DNA of 64,000 nucleotides from Betaproteobacteria bacterium (lineage in GTDB: Bacteria > Pseudomonadota > Gammaproteobacteria > Burkholderiales > Usitatibacteraceae), in contig JADJSD010000001.1 of assembly GCA_016711875.1 (NCBI GenBank), positions 744,001 to 808,000 of the forward strand, given 5' to 3'. The notes beneath the pieces were generated by a model. The model did no database searches. It worked only from the letters and a program-made list of their open reading frames with translations, and had not been told where the DNA came from. Both the position numbers and the translations under genes were made by a program. Shown one piece after another: positions 42,604 to 51,961 of this stretch (the first letter of the stretch is position 1; every line of letters starts with the position of its first letter).

Positions 42604-45213
42604 ATGGATCCCCAATACCAGCCGAAGACCCTCGAGCCCGCCGTCCAGAAGCAGTGGGCCGACACGAAGGCCTTCCTCGCGCCCGACGACTCGCCCAAGC
42701 CCAAGTACTACAACGTGGGCATGCTGCCTTACCCGTCGGGCAAGCTGCACATGGGGCACGTGCGCAACTATTCGATCAACGACGCGCTCGCGCACTTCCT
42801 GCGCATGAAGGGGTACAACGTCCTGCAGCCCATGGGCTGGGACGCCTTCGGCCTGCCCGCCGAGAACGCCGCGATGGCGAACGGCGTGCCCCCCGCGAAG
42901 TGGACGTGGGACAACATCGCGTACATGAAAAAGCAGCTCCAGGGGCTCGGGTTCTCGATCGACTGGACGCGCGAGGTGGCCACCTGCTCGCCCGAGTACT
43001 ACCGCTGGAACCAGTGGCTCTTCCTGCGCATGCGCGAGAAGGGCATCGCCTACCGCAAGACCGGCACCGTCAACTGGGACCCGGTCGACCAGACCGTCCT
43101 CGCCAACGAGCAGGTGATCGACGGCAAGGGCTGGCGCACGGGCGCGACGGTCGAGAAGCGCGAGATCCCCATGTGGTACCTGCGCATCTCGCAGTACGCG
43201 GACGAGCTCGTCGACGCCCTGGACGGCCTGGGCTGGCCCGAGCAGGTGAAGCAGATGCAGCGCAACTGGATCGGCCGCTCGTACGGCGTCGAGTTCACCC
43301 TGCCGTACGCGGACGAGACCGCGAAGCGCATGGCGGATGGAAAAGCCGGCCTCAAGGTCTACACCACCCGCGCCGACACGATCATGGGCATCACCTTCGC
43401 CGCGGTGGCCGCGGAGCATCCCCTCGCCACGGAAGCCGCGAGGACGAACCCGGCGCTCGTCGCCTTCATCGACGAATGCAAGAAGGGCGGCGTGATGGAA
43501 GCCGACCTCGCCACGATGGAGAAGAAGGGCATGCCCACGGGGCTCTTCGTCCTGCACCCCTTCACGAAGGAAAAGGTCGAGGTCTGGGTGGGCAACTACG
43601 TGCTCATGGGCTACGGCGAGGGCGCGGTGATGGCCGTGCCGGGCCACGACGAGCGCGACTTCGCCTTCGCGAAGAAGTACGGCCTCGCCATCAAGCCGGT
43701 GATCGACGTGAACGGCCAGGCCTGCTCCACCGATGCGTGGCAGCCCTGGTACGAGGAAGCCGGCGTTTGCGTGAACTCCGGCAAGTACGACGGACTCGCG
43801 CAGCAGGCGGCCATCGACGCGGTGGCGGCGGATCTCGGCGCCCTCGGCCTGGGCGACAAGCGCAAGCAGTTCCGCCTGCGCGACTGGGGCGTCTCCCGCC
43901 AGCGCTACTGGGGCACGCCCATCCCGATGATCCTGTGCCCCTCCTGTGGGGATGTTCCCGTGCCCGACGACCAGCTTCCCGTCGTGCTGCCCGAGGATCT
44001 CGTGCCGGACGGCAGCGGCAGCCCGCTCGCGAGGAGCCCGGCGTTCTACGAGTGCAAGTGCCCGGCGTGCGGCGGCGACGCCCGGCGCGAGACGGACACG
44101 ATGGATACCTTCGTCGATTCGTCCTGGTACTTCTTCCGCTACACCTGCCCGGGCGCGACGGCGATGGTCGACTCCCGCGCCGACTACTGGATGCCGATGG
44201 ACCAGTACATCGGCGGCATCGAGCACGCGATCCTGCACCTGCTCTACGCGCGCTTCTGGACGAAGGTGATGCGCGACATGGGCCTCGTGAAGGTCGATGA
44301 GCCGTTCAGGAACCTCCTCACCCAGGGCATGGTGCTCAACCACATCTTCAGCCGGCGCACGGCCAAGGGCGGCATCGAGTACTTCGCCCCCGAGGAGCTC
44401 GAGCCCGCGGTCGACGCCGAAGGCAAGGTGATCGGCGCGCTGCTCAAGTCCGACGGCTCCGAAGTGGAGTACAACGGCATCGGCACGATGTCCAAGTCCA
44501 AGCGCAACGGCGTCGACCCCCAGGATCTCATCGACCGGTATGGCGCCGACACCGCGCGGCTCTACGTGATGTTCGCGAGCCCGCCCACGGACACGATCCT
44601 CTGGTCCGATTCGTCGGTGGAGGGGTCCTTCCGGTTCCTGAAGCGCCTGTGGAAGCTGGTGCACGACCACCTCGCGGCCGGGGGCCCGGTGGCCACGCGT
44701 GCCGCGGGCGAACTTTCCAAGCCCCTCAAGGACCTGCGCTTCAAGCTGCACAAGACGATCGACAAGGTGGGCGACGACTACGGCCGTCGCCTGCAGTTCA
44801 ACACGGCCATCGCGGCGGTGATGGAGCTGCTCAATGCGCTGTCGGACCTTCACGACGAGTCGCAGCCCGGCCGCGCCGTCGCCCAGGAAGTGCTCGAAGG
44901 CGCCGTCCTCCTGCTCACCCCCATCGTCCCGCACGTGTGCACGGCGCTCTGGGCCGAGCTGCGCCCGGGCACCACGCTCATCGCGCAGCCCTGGCCCGAG
45001 ACGGACAAGTCGGCCCTCGTGCAGGACACGGTCTCGCTCGTGCTGCAGGTGAACGGCAAGCTGCGCGGCCAGCTCGAGGTGGCGTCCACCGCGACGAAGG
45101 AGGAGATCGAGAAGCTCGCCCTCGCGAGCGAGGCCGCGGTGAAGCACATGGAAGGCCGCCCCGCGAAGAAGGTCGTCGTCGTGCCCGGCCGGCTGGTGAA
45201 CATCGTTGCGTAG
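42604..45213 (+). CDS. leuS: Leucyl-tRNA synthetase
   Basis: An 869-residue class I synthetase, normal bacterial length. HIGH motif in PYPSGKLHMGHVRNYS (residues about 44-59), editing domain with TTRADTIMGITFAAVA and GHDERDFAFAKKYGL, and KMSKS in GTMSKSKRNGVDPQDL. The anticodon-binding domain and C-terminal domain (VSLVLQVNGKLRGQLEV) are complete. ATG at 42604 begins MDPQYQPKTLEP, the family start; the frame upstream overlaps the promoter. First gene of a nine-gene run to rng. Confidence 0.98.
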   Translation: MDPQYQPKTLEPAVQKQWADTKAFLAPDDSPKPKYYNVGMLPYPSGKLHMGHVRNYSINDALAHFLRMKGYNVLQPMGWDAFGLPAENAAMANGVPPAKWTWDNIAYMKKQLQGLGFSIDWTREVATCSPEYYRWNQWLFLRMREKGIAYRKTGTVNWDPVDQTVLANEQVIDGKGWRTGATVEKREIPMWYLRISQYADELVDALDGLGWPEQVKQMQRNWIGRSYGVEFTLPYADETAKRMADGKAGLKVYTTRADTIMGITFAAVAAEHPLATEAARTNPALVAFIDECKKGGVMEADLATMEKKGMPTGLFVLHPFTKEKVEVWVGNYVLMGYGEGAVMAVPGHDERDFAFAKKYGLAIKPVIDVNGQACSTDAWQPWYEEAGVCVNSGKYDGLAQQAAIDAVAADLGALGLGDKRKQFRLRDWGVSRQRYWGTPIPMILCPSCGDVPVPDDQLPVVLPEDLVPDGSGSPLARSPAFYECKCPACGGDARRETDTMDTFVDSSWYFFRYTCPGATAMVDSRADYWMPMDQYIGGIEHAILHLLYARFWTKVMRDMGLVKVDEPFRNLLTQGMVLNHIFSRRTAKGGIEYFAPEELEPAVDAEGKVIGALLKSDGSEVEYNGIGTMSKSKRNGVDPQDLIDRYGADTARLYVMFASPPTDTILWSDSSVEGSFRFLKRLWKLVHDHLAAGGPVATRAAGELSKPLKDLRFKLHKTIDKVGDDYGRRLQFNTAIAAVMELLNALSDLHDESQPGRAVAQEVLEGAVLLLTPIVPHVCTALWAELRPGTTLIAQPWPETDKSALVQDTVSLVLQVNGKLRGQLEVASTATKEEIEKLALASEAAVKHMEGRPAKKVVVVPGRLVNIVA

Positions 45214-45706
45214 CCCCCGGCTCGCCGCCGCCCTCGCCCTCGCCGCGGCCCTCGCGGGCTGCGGCTTCCAGCTGCGCGGCGATGCGCCCATGGGAATCAA
45301 GTCGATCCACGTCTCCACGGTCGGCGCATCGCCCGTGGCCACGGAGGTGCGGCGCCGGCTCGCGGGCGGCCCCACGAAGCTCTCGCCCACGTTCAAGGAC
45401 GCCGAGGCGCACCTGCGCATCAATTCGGAGACGCCCGAGAAATCGATCCTCACCCTCACCGGCGCGGGTCGGGTGTACGAGTACCAGCTTCGCCTGCGCG
45501 TGGAGTACCAGGTGTCGGACACGGCCGGCAAGATGATCGTGGAGGCCACGCAGCTCGAGCTTCGCCGCAACCTCACCTATTCCGAGACCGCGCCGCTCGC
45601 GAAGGAAGCGGAAGAGGCGCAGCTCTACGCCGACATGCGCCAGGAGGCGGCCGCGATCATCCTGAGGCGCATTGCCGTGGCCACCGGCGGAGGACCCACC
45701 CGGTGA
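45206..45706 (+). CDS. lptE: LPS assembly outer-membrane lipoprotein LptE
   Basis: A 166-residue lipoprotein with signal peptide and lipobox LAGC at residues 15-18, followed at once by the LptE signature GFQLRGDAPMG. LptE plugs the LptD barrel and helps insert lipopolysaccharide in the outer membrane. The TTG start at 45206 overlaps the end of leuS by 8 bp; the conserved leuS-lptE-holA order supports it. Its stop overlaps the holA start. Confidence 0.92.
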   Translation: MRSPRLAAALALAAALAGCGFQLRGDAPMGIKSIHVSTVGASPVATEVRRRLAGGPTKLSPTFKDAEAHLRINSETPEKSILTLTGAGRVYEYQLRLRVEYQVSDTAGKMIVEATQLELRRNLTYSETAPLAKEAEEAQLYADMRQEAAAIILRRIAVATGGGPTR

Positions 45707-46701
45707 AGATCGCCACGCGCCAGCTCGCGCAGCACCTGAAGAAGGGACTCGCATCGCTTTACTGCGTTCACGGGGCCGAGGCGCTCCTCGCCCTGGAGGC
45801 GGCGGACGCCATCCGCGCCACGGCGCGCGCCTCCGGCTGCGACGAGCGCGAGGTGTTCACGGCCGAACCGGGCGCGGACTGGTCGAAGCTCGCGGCGAAT
45901 GCGGCCAACCTGTCCCTCTTTTCGTCCCGGCGCCTGCTGGAGATCCGCATCCCCACGGGCAAGCCCGGCACGGAAGGCGGCAAGGCCCTCGAAGCCCTCT
46001 GCGCGCGCCTGCCCGAGGATACCGTCGTGCTGGTGACGCTGCCCGAGCTCGAGTGGCAGCAACTCAAGACCGTCTGGTTCGGCGCCCTCGAGAACGCGGG
46101 CGTGGTGGTGGAAGCCCGCGCCATCTCGCGCGAGGAACTGCCGCAGTGGCTGGCCGAGCGCTTCGCGCAGCAGGGCCAGCACGCGCGCCTCGAGACGCTC
46201 GAGTGGATGGCCGACCGGGTGGAAGGCAACCTCCTCGCGGCGCGCCAGGAAGTCGCGAAGCTCGCGCTGCTGCTGCCGCCGGGCGAGATCGCCCTCGCGG
46301 ACCTGCGCGAAACCGTCACGGACGTCTCCCGCTTCGAGCGCGAGGCGCTCATCGAGGCCATCCACGCCGGCGACGTCGGCCGCATCGCCCGCGCCGTCGA
46401 TTCGCTCGAGGCCGAAGGCGAGCCGGCGCCCCTGCTGATGTGGGCCCTGGCCGAGGAGCTGCGCCTCCTGGTGCAACTGACGGCCGGCGAGCGGCCGCGC
46501 CGCTTTCTCGATCCAGCGAAGATCGAGGAGGCCCGCCGCACCGCGCGCCGCCACGACGACGGCTCCTTCGGCCGCCTCTTCCTGCGCGCCCATCGCATCG
46601 ACCGCCTCGTGAAGGGCGTCGAGACGGGCGATGCCTGGGAGGAGATCCTCGAGTTCTCCCTCGCCCTCGCCGGCAAGCCCGCCCTGCGCGCCGCCGCCTG
46701 A
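45703..46701 (+). CDS. holA: DNA polymerase III delta subunit
   Basis: A 332-residue clamp-loader subunit that opens the beta clamp. Family features: opening KIATRQLAQHLKKGLASLYC, VHGAEALLALEAADAIR, VEARAISREELPQWLAERF, DRVEGNLLAARQEVAKLALL and DVSRFEREALIEAI. The GTG start overlaps the lptE stop by 4 bp (GTGA). No odd features. The gene lies in its usual place between lptE and proA. Confidence 0.95.
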   Translation: MKIATRQLAQHLKKGLASLYCVHGAEALLALEAADAIRATARASGCDEREVFTAEPGADWSKLAANAANLSLFSSRRLLEIRIPTGKPGTEGGKALEALCARLPEDTVVLVTLPELEWQQLKTVWFGALENAGVVVEARAISREELPQWLAERFAQQGQHARLETLEWMADRVEGNLLAARQEVAKLALLLPPGEIALADLRETVTDVSRFEREALIEAIHAGDVGRIARAVDSLEAEGEPAPLLMWALAEELRLLVQLTAGERPRRFLDPAKIEEARRTARRHDDGSFGRLFLRAHRIDRLVKGVETGDAWEEILEFSLALAGKPALRAAA

Positions 46702-46730
46702 GCGGGCCCGCTTCCGCTACGATTGCCCGC

Positions 46731-48023
46731 ATGAACGACCTGAACGCCACCGCCGAAGCCCGTACCGTCGTCGAGACGATGGGGGCCGCCGCGCGCCTCG
46801 CCGCCGCCGAACTGCGCCGCGCCAGCACCGCCGCCAAGAACCGCGCCCTCGACGTGGCCGCGCAGACGCTCGTCGACCGCGAGAAGACCATCCTCGCCGC
46901 CAACGCGAGGGACGTGAAGGGCGCGCGCGCCAACGGCTCCGACGACGCTTTCATCGACCGCCTGAAGCTCACCGCGAAGGGCGTGGAGGAAATGGCCGAG
47001 GGCCTTCGCCAGATCGCCCGACTGCCGGACCCGGTGGGCGAGGTGACGGACCTGCGCTTCCGGCCCTCCGGCATCCAGGTGGGTCACATGCGCGTGCCCC
47101 TGGGCGTGGTCGGCATCATCTACGAATCGCGCCCGGACGTGACGGCCGACGCGGGCGGGCTGTGCCTGAAGAGCGGCAACGCGGCCATCCTGCGCGGCGG
47201 CAGCGAGGCGATGCACTCGAACCAGGCCATCGCACAATGCCTCGCGGCGGGACTCAAGGCGGCGGGCCTGCCCGATGCGGCCATCCAGCTCGTCCCGACG
47301 ACGGACCGGGCCGTGGTGGGCGAACTGCTCGCCGCCGAGAAGTACCTCGACGTAATCATCCCGCGTGGCGGCAAGAGCCTCGTGGCGCGGATCGCGAAGG
47401 AAGCGCGCGTGCCGGTCATCAAGCACCTGGACGGCGTCTGCCACGTGTACGTGGACGACGGCGCCGACCCCGCGATGGCCCTCGCCATCGTCGAGAACGC
47501 CAAGACCCAGCGCTACGGCACCTGCAACACGATGGAGACGCTGCTGGTCGCCCAGGGCGCGGCGACGGCGACCCTGCCCTCGATCGGACGCATGTTCGCG
47601 GAAAAGGGCGTCGAAGTGCGCGCCTGCGAAGCCTCGCGCCGCGTGCTCGAGGCGGCGGGCTTTCGCGCCGTCCAGCCGGCCACCGAGGACGACTGGTTTG
47701 CCGAGTACCTCGCGCCCATCGTCGCCATCCGCGTGGTGGCGGGCCTCGACGAGGCCATGGCCCACATCGCGAAGTACGGCTCGCAGCACACCGACGCCAT
47801 CGTGACGCCCGACTTCGGCCGCGCGCAGCGCTTCCTGCGCGAGGTCGACTCGGCCTCGGTGATGGTGAACGCCTCGACGCGCTTCGCCGACGGCTTCGAG
47901 TACGGCCTGGGCGCCGAGATCGGCATCTCCACCAACAAGCTCCATGCGCGGGGTCCCGTCGGCCTCGAGGGGCTCACGTCGCGCAAGTGGATCGTGCTGG
48001 GCGACGGGCACGTGCGCGGCTGA
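46731..48023 (+). CDS. proA: Gamma-glutamyl phosphate reductase
   Basis: A 430-residue enzyme that reduces gamma-glutamyl phosphate to the semialdehyde in proline synthesis. The catalytic cysteine lies in RYGTCNTMETLLV; other landmarks are PLGVVGIIYESRPDVTADA, LKSGNAAILRGGSEAMHSN and IIPRGGKSLV. ATG at 46731 follows holA by 29 nt, and nadD begins 7 nt after its stop. The second proline enzyme, proC, lies at 56210-57019. Confidence 0.97.
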   Translation: MNDLNATAEARTVVETMGAAARLAAAELRRASTAAKNRALDVAAQTLVDREKTILAANARDVKGARANGSDDAFIDRLKLTAKGVEEMAEGLRQIARLPDPVGEVTDLRFRPSGIQVGHMRVPLGVVGIIYESRPDVTADAGGLCLKSGNAAILRGGSEAMHSNQAIAQCLAAGLKAAGLPDAAIQLVPTTDRAVVGELLAAEKYLDVIIPRGGKSLVARIAKEARVPVIKHLDGVCHVYVDDGADPAMALAIVENAKTQRYGTCNTMETLLVAQGAATATLPSIGRMFAEKGVEVRACEASRRVLEAAGFRAVQPATEDDWFAEYLAPIVAIRVVAGLDEAMAHIAKYGSQHTDAIVTPDFGRAQRFLREVDSASVMVNASTRFADGFEYGLGAEIGISTNKLHARGPVGLEGLTSRKWIVLGDGHVRG

Positions 48024-48030
48024 CGGCCAC

Positions 48031-48690
48031 TTGGCTTCCGCGCTCGGCCTTTTCGGCGGCTCCTTCGACCCGGTCCATTTCGGCCACCTGCGGCTCGCCG
48101 CGGAGCTGCGCGAGGCCTTCGCGCTCGAGCGCGTCGCCTTCCTGCCCGCCGGCCAGCCCTGGCAGCGCGAGCGCGGCACGCAGGCGAGCGGCGAGCAGCG
48201 CGCCGCCATGCTGCGCCTGGCCACGGCGGGCGATCCGGGTTTCGTCGTGGACGAACGGGAACTCGCCCGCAAGGGCGACAGCTACACGATCGACACGCTG
48301 GAGGAAGTGCGCGGCGAGGTGGGCCCGGACGCCCCGCTCGTGTTCCTGCTGGGCAGCGACGCCTTCACGAAGATCGAGACCTGGCACCGCTGGGAATCGC
48401 TCTTCGACTTCGCCCACTTCGCCGTCGCCGTGCGCGCGGACGACGCCGACTGGCAATCGCGCGGCCCGGGCGCCATCCCGAAATCCCTGTGGCCGCGGGT
48501 CAGCGTGAACCGCCGCGACCTGCTTTCGGTACCGGCAGGGCGCATCATGACGTTCTCGATGACGCCGCTCGCCATCTCCTCGACCGCCATCCGCGACCGG
48601 GTCGCGGGCGGCTCGACGATCCGTTACCTCACACCCGACCCCGTGGTCGGATACATCCAACAACATTCGCTCTACGGAACCTCCGCGTGA
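48031..48690 (+). CDS. nadD: Nicotinate-nucleotide adenylyltransferase
   Basis: A 219-residue nucleotidyltransferase for NAD synthesis. The ATP-binding motif is LFGGSFDPVHFGHLRLA, and ISSTAIRDRV near the C-terminus is the second signature. Residues SYTIDTLEEVR are also typical. The TTG start at 48031 places the motif 6 residues in, as in the family; the open frame upstream is a shadow of proA. Its stop overlaps the rsfS start. Confidence 0.95.
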   Translation: MASALGLFGGSFDPVHFGHLRLAAELREAFALERVAFLPAGQPWQRERGTQASGEQRAAMLRLATAGDPGFVVDERELARKGDSYTIDTLEEVRGEVGPDAPLVFLLGSDAFTKIETWHRWESLFDFAHFAVAVRADDADWQSRGPGAIPKSLWPRVSVNRRDLLSVPAGRIMTFSMTPLAISSTAIRDRVAGGSTIRYLTPDPVVGYIQQHSLYGTSA

Positions 48691-49220
48691 CCCGACAACT
48701 CACTACGCTTGCCCGCAAGAAAATGGTCGTCTCCGCCCTCGAGGACATCAAGGCCCGCGACATCGTCGCGATCGATGTCCGGAAGATCACCTCGATGTTC
48801 GACTGGATCGTGATCGCGAGCGCGGAATCGGCCCGCCAGACGAAGGCCCTCGCCCGCCACGTGCACGACAAGCTCCGGGAGGCCGGCATCACCATCGTCG
48901 GCACGGAAGGCGAGGCGAGCGCCGAATGGGTGCTCGTCGACACCGGCGACATCGTCGCGCACATCATGCAGCCGGCGGTGCGCACCTACTACAACCTCGA
49001 GGAACTCTGGGGAGAGGGCAAGTTCGACCGGACGGTGAGCCCGGGCGCCCCGCTCGAGCGCGCCGCCCGCCCGGTGGGCGACGAGACCGAGCTGCCGCTC
49101 GCCCCGCCCGGGCGCGCCAAGCGGGCGCCGGCCAAGAAAGCCCCGCCGCGCAAGCGCAAGGCGGTCGCAGGAACCGCCTCCGCCGCCGCGCCCAAGCCGC
49201 GACGACGCCGGCCGGGCTGA
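48687..49220 (+). CDS. rsfS: Ribosome silencing factor RsfS
   Basis: A 177-residue protein. The core (residues about 10-115) shows VVSALEDIKARDIVAIDVR, DWIVIASAESARQTKALA and WVLVDTGDIVAHIMQPAVR, which bind ribosomal protein uL14 and stop subunit joining when nutrients are scarce. A basic, proline/alanine/lysine-rich tail of about 50 residues extends beyond the usual length and may bind RNA. GTG start overlaps nadD by 4 bp; the TGA stop overlaps the rlmH ATG. Confidence 0.95.
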   Translation: MTRQLTTLARKKMVVSALEDIKARDIVAIDVRKITSMFDWIVIASAESARQTKALARHVHDKLREAGITIVGTEGEASAEWVLVDTGDIVAHIMQPAVRTYYNLEELWGEGKFDRTVSPGAPLERAARPVGDETELPLAPPGRAKRAPAKKAPPRKRKAVAGTASAAAPKPRRRRPG

Positions 49221-49690
49221 TGCGCGTCACGGTGCTCTCGGTCGGCCACAAGATGCCCGCGTGGATCGCGCAGGGCTGGGCCGAATACGGGAAGCGCCTG
49301 CCGCCGGAGATCAGGCTCGAGCTGGTGGAGCTGAAGCCGGAGGAGCGAAACAGCGGCAAGACGGTCGAGAAGGCGAAGGCCCTCGAAGGCGAGCGCGTCC
49401 TCGCGGCGGTGCCTTCCGGCGGCATCCTCCTCGCCCTGGACGAACGCGGCCGCGCCGTCACCACGCAGGGCCTCGCCGTGATGCTCGCCAACTGGATGCG
49501 CGACGGCACCCACCCGGTCTTCGCCATCGGCGGGGCGGACGGGCACGCGGACGCCGTCCGGGACAAGGCCTCGAAGCTCATCTCCCTTTCCGGGCTCACG
49601 CTGCCCCATGGGTTGGTGCGGGTTGTCCTCGCCGAGCAGCTCTACCGGGCCTGGACGATCCTCGCGAACCACCCGTACCACCGCGAATGA
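49220..49690 (+). CDS. rlmH: 23S rRNA pseudouridine-1915 N3-methyltransferase RlmH
   Basis: A 156-residue SPOUT methyltransferase acting on helix 69 of 23S rRNA. Conserved parts are VGHKMPAWIAQGWAEYGKRL, LLALDERGRAVTTQGLA, FAIGGADGH (SAM-binding knot) and TLPHGLVRVVLAEQLYRAW. The ATG shares bases with the rsfS stop (TGATG) and its stop overlaps maf by 4 bp, so the run is translationally coupled. Confidence 0.97.
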   Translation: MRVTVLSVGHKMPAWIAQGWAEYGKRLPPEIRLELVELKPEERNSGKTVEKAKALEGERVLAAVPSGGILLALDERGRAVTTQGLAVMLANWMRDGTHPVFAIGGADGHADAVRDKASKLISLSGLTLPHGLVRVVLAEQLYRAWTILANHPYHRE

Positions 49691-50300
49691 GCGCGCCGAT
49701 CTTCCTCGCCTCCCGCAGCCCTCGCCGGCGCGAGCTCCTGGCGCAGATCGGGGTGCGCCACGAGCCGCTTCTCTTCCGCGAGGGGGGCCGGGCGGACGCG
49801 GAGGTCCACGAGGACCCGCACCCCGGCGAGCACCCGGACGACTACGTCCGGCGGGTCACCCAGCTCAAGGCCGACGCCGCCTGGGATCGGGTGATGCTGC
49901 GCCGGGGACTCATGCGAAAGCCGGTCCTAGCCGCCGACACCACGGTCGCCCTGGCCACCGAGATCCTGGGCAAGCCCGCCGACGCGGCGGACGCGGCCCG
50001 CATCCTGCGACTGCTCGCCGGCACCCGGCACCGCGTCCTCACCGCCGTGGCCCTGCGCTTCGAGGACCGCTTCGCGATGAAGGTGAGCGAGTCCTTCGTC
50101 ACCTTCGCCCCCCTGGACGAGGCCCGGATCCAGGCCTACATCGCCACCGGGGAGCCTTTCGACAAGGCGGGGGCCTACGGAATACAGGGGCGGGCGGGGG
50201 CGTTCGTCTCCCGCTGGAGGGCAGCTACACGGGGGTCATGGGGCTGCCGCTCTTCGAAACCGTGGAGCTCCTGCGTGAATTCGGAATCAGCGTCCCGTAA
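49687..50300 (+). pseudogene. maf: Maf-like nucleotide pyrophosphatase, frameshifted near the 3' end
   Basis: The first part is a normal Maf protein: LASRSPRRRELLAQIGVRH, VLAADTTVALATEILGKP, AYIATGEPFDKAGAYGIQGR. Then the frame breaks: after GAFVSR it runs into WRAATRGSWG and stops at 50343, while the expected LEGSYTGVMGLPLFETVELL is read in another frame ending at 50300. One missing base near 50211-50215 (CCCGCTGGAG for CCCGCCTGGAG) explains it; restored length is 204 residues. Either the gene is broken or there is a sequencing error. Maf proteins hydrolyse modified nucleoside triphosphates. Confidence 0.85.
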
Positions 50301-50318
50301 GATAGGGGCGAACGGCTT

Positions 50319-50477
50319 TGGAACCACAGATGAACACAGATGAACACGGATGACCTGGGAGTGAGATGAGCGGTTAGTTCCCAATTCGACATGGTTCGAA
50401 CCACGGCGTCGCTTCCGGCCAAGCCGGCCGCGCCGCCACGGACCATCTGTGTTCATCTGTGTTCATCTGTGGTTCCA
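50319..50477. repeat. Foldback repeat with 10-bp tandem units between maf and rng
   Basis: Two 34-bp arms (50319-50352 and 50444-50477) are inverted copies with one mismatch. Each arm is built of the tandem decamer AACACAGATG or its complement, after a TGGAACC cap. The 91 bp between the arms show no gene. Similar ACAGATGAACACAGATG arrays occur in many bacterial genomes, where spurious proteins starting MNTDEH are often called. It interrupts the maf-rng part of an otherwise tightly coupled run. Confidence 0.85.
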
Positions 50478-50506
50478 CGGCCTTACCCAAAGATCGTGAG
50501 AACCGG

Positions 50507-51961
50507 ATGAACGAGCAGATCCTCATCAACGTCACCCCGCAGGAGACGCGGGTCGCGATCACTGAGCAGGGCTCGGTGCAGGAACTGCACGTCGAGCGCG
50601 ACTCCTCGCGCGGCATCGTGGGCAACATCTACCTCGGCCGCGTGTGCCGGGTGCTCCCGGGCATGCAGTCGGCCTTCATCGAGATCGGCCTCACGCGCGC
50701 CGCCTTCCTTCACGTTGCCGACATCTGGATGGCGAAGAACGGCGACGGGCCGATGAAGCCCATCGAGCGCATCCTCTCCGAAGGCCAGACGCTCCTCGTG
50801 CAGGTCGTGAAGGACCCGATCGGATCCAAGGGCGCGCGGCTGTCCACGCAGGTGTCCATCGCGGGGCGACTCCTCGTCTACCTCCCGCAGGACCCGCACA
50901 TCGGCATCTCCCAGCGCATCGAGGACGTCGCCGAGCGCGAGAACCTGCGCGAGAAGGTCCATTCGCTCATTCCCGAGGGCGAATCCGGCGGCTTCATCGT
51001 GCGCACCGTGGCCGAGACGGCCACCGACCTGGAGCTGAAGTCCGACATCGACTACCTGGTCACGCTGTGGAAGCAGATCCAGCTCGCCGCCTCCACCGCC
51101 GCGCCCCAGGCCCTGCTCTACCAGGATCTTTCGCTCGCCACGCGCGTGCTGCGCGACCTCGTGAACGCCACCACCGAGCGCGTCGTCGTCGATTCGCGCG
51201 AGACCTTCGCGCGCCTCAAGGCCTTCGCGGAGAAGTACACCCAGGCGGCCCTGCCGATCCTGGAGCACTACACGGGGGAACGCCCCCTCTTCGACCTGTT
51301 CGCGGTCGAGGAGGAGATCGAGCGCGCCCTGGCGCGCCGCGTGGACCTGAAGAGCGGCGGCTACCTCATCATCGACCAGACGGAGGCGCTCACCACGGTG
51401 GACGTGAACACCGGCGGCTTCGTCTCCGGGCGGTCCTTCGACGACACCATCTACAAGACGAACCTCGAGGCCACGCAGGCCATCGCGCGCCAGCTGCGCC
51501 TGAGGAACCTGGGTGGCATCATCATCGTCGACTTCATCGACATGGACACCGCCGAGCACCGCGATGCCGTGCTGGCGGAGTTCCGCAAGGCGCTCTCGCG
51601 CGACCGCACGCGCGTCACCGTGAACGGCTTCTCGCAGCTGGGCCTGGTGGAGATGACGCGAAAGCGCACCCGCGAATCGCTCGCGCACGTGCTGTGCGAG
51701 CCCTGCCCGGTGTGCGCGGGCCGCGGGGAGCTCAAGACCGCCCAGACGATCTGCTACGAGATCCTGCGCGAGATCCTGCGCACAGAGCGGCAGTTCGGCG
51801 CCAAGGAGTACCGCATCCTCGCCTCGCAGAAGGTGATCGACCTCTTCCTCGACGAGGAGGCGGGCGCGCTCACGATGCTGGGGGACTTCATCTCGAAGCC
51901 CATCTCGATGCAGGTGGAGACCGCGTACAACCAGGAGCAGTACGACGTGATCCTGGTTTAG
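50507..51961 (+). CDS. rng: Ribonuclease G
   Basis: A 484-residue RNase E/G family endonuclease, matching RNase G length (no long C-terminal scaffold). S1 domain at about 35-120 (GIVGNIYLGRVCRVLPGMQSA), catalytic aspartates in TTVDVNTGGFVSG and IIVDFIDMD, and the zinc-link cysteines in CEPCPVCAGRGELK. It matures the 5' end of 16S rRNA and decays some mRNAs. ATG at 50507 starts MNEQILINVTPQ, just after the repeat. Tail-to-tail with the dynamin-like gene, overlapping by 4 bp. Confidence 0.96.
   Translation: MNEQILINVTPQETRVAITEQGSVQELHVERDSSRGIVGNIYLGRVCRVLPGMQSAFIEIGLTRAAFLHVADIWMAKNGDGPMKPIERILSEGQTLLVQVVKDPIGSKGARLSTQVSIAGRLLVYLPQDPHIGISQRIEDVAERENLREKVHSLIPEGESGGFIVRTVAETATDLELKSDIDYLVTLWKQIQLAASTAAPQALLYQDLSLATRVLRDLVNATTERVVVDSRETFARLKAFAEKYTQAALPILEHYTGERPLFDLFAVEEEIERALARRVDLKSGGYLIIDQTEALTTVDVNTGGFVSGRSFDDTIYKTNLEATQAIARQLRLRNLGGIIIVDFIDMDTAEHRDAVLAEFRKALSRDRTRVTVNGFSQLGLVEMTRKRTRESLAHVLCEPCPVCAGRGELKTAQTICYEILREILRTERQFGAKEYRILASQKVIDLFLDEEAGALTMLGDFISKPISMQVETAYNQEQYDVILV

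Noticed and set aside
50175..50456. Minus-strand ORFs starting MNTDG/MNTDEH over the repeat between maf and rng
   Set aside because: They are translations of the AACACAGATG decamer repeat and its spacer, with no domain or ribosome site.
50483..51957. C-terminal extension of the dynamin-like ORF antisense to rng (total 1410 residues)
   Set aside because: It is a frameshift artefact; the plausible tail is in another frame ending at 51958, and the extension is low-complexity antisense of a real gene.
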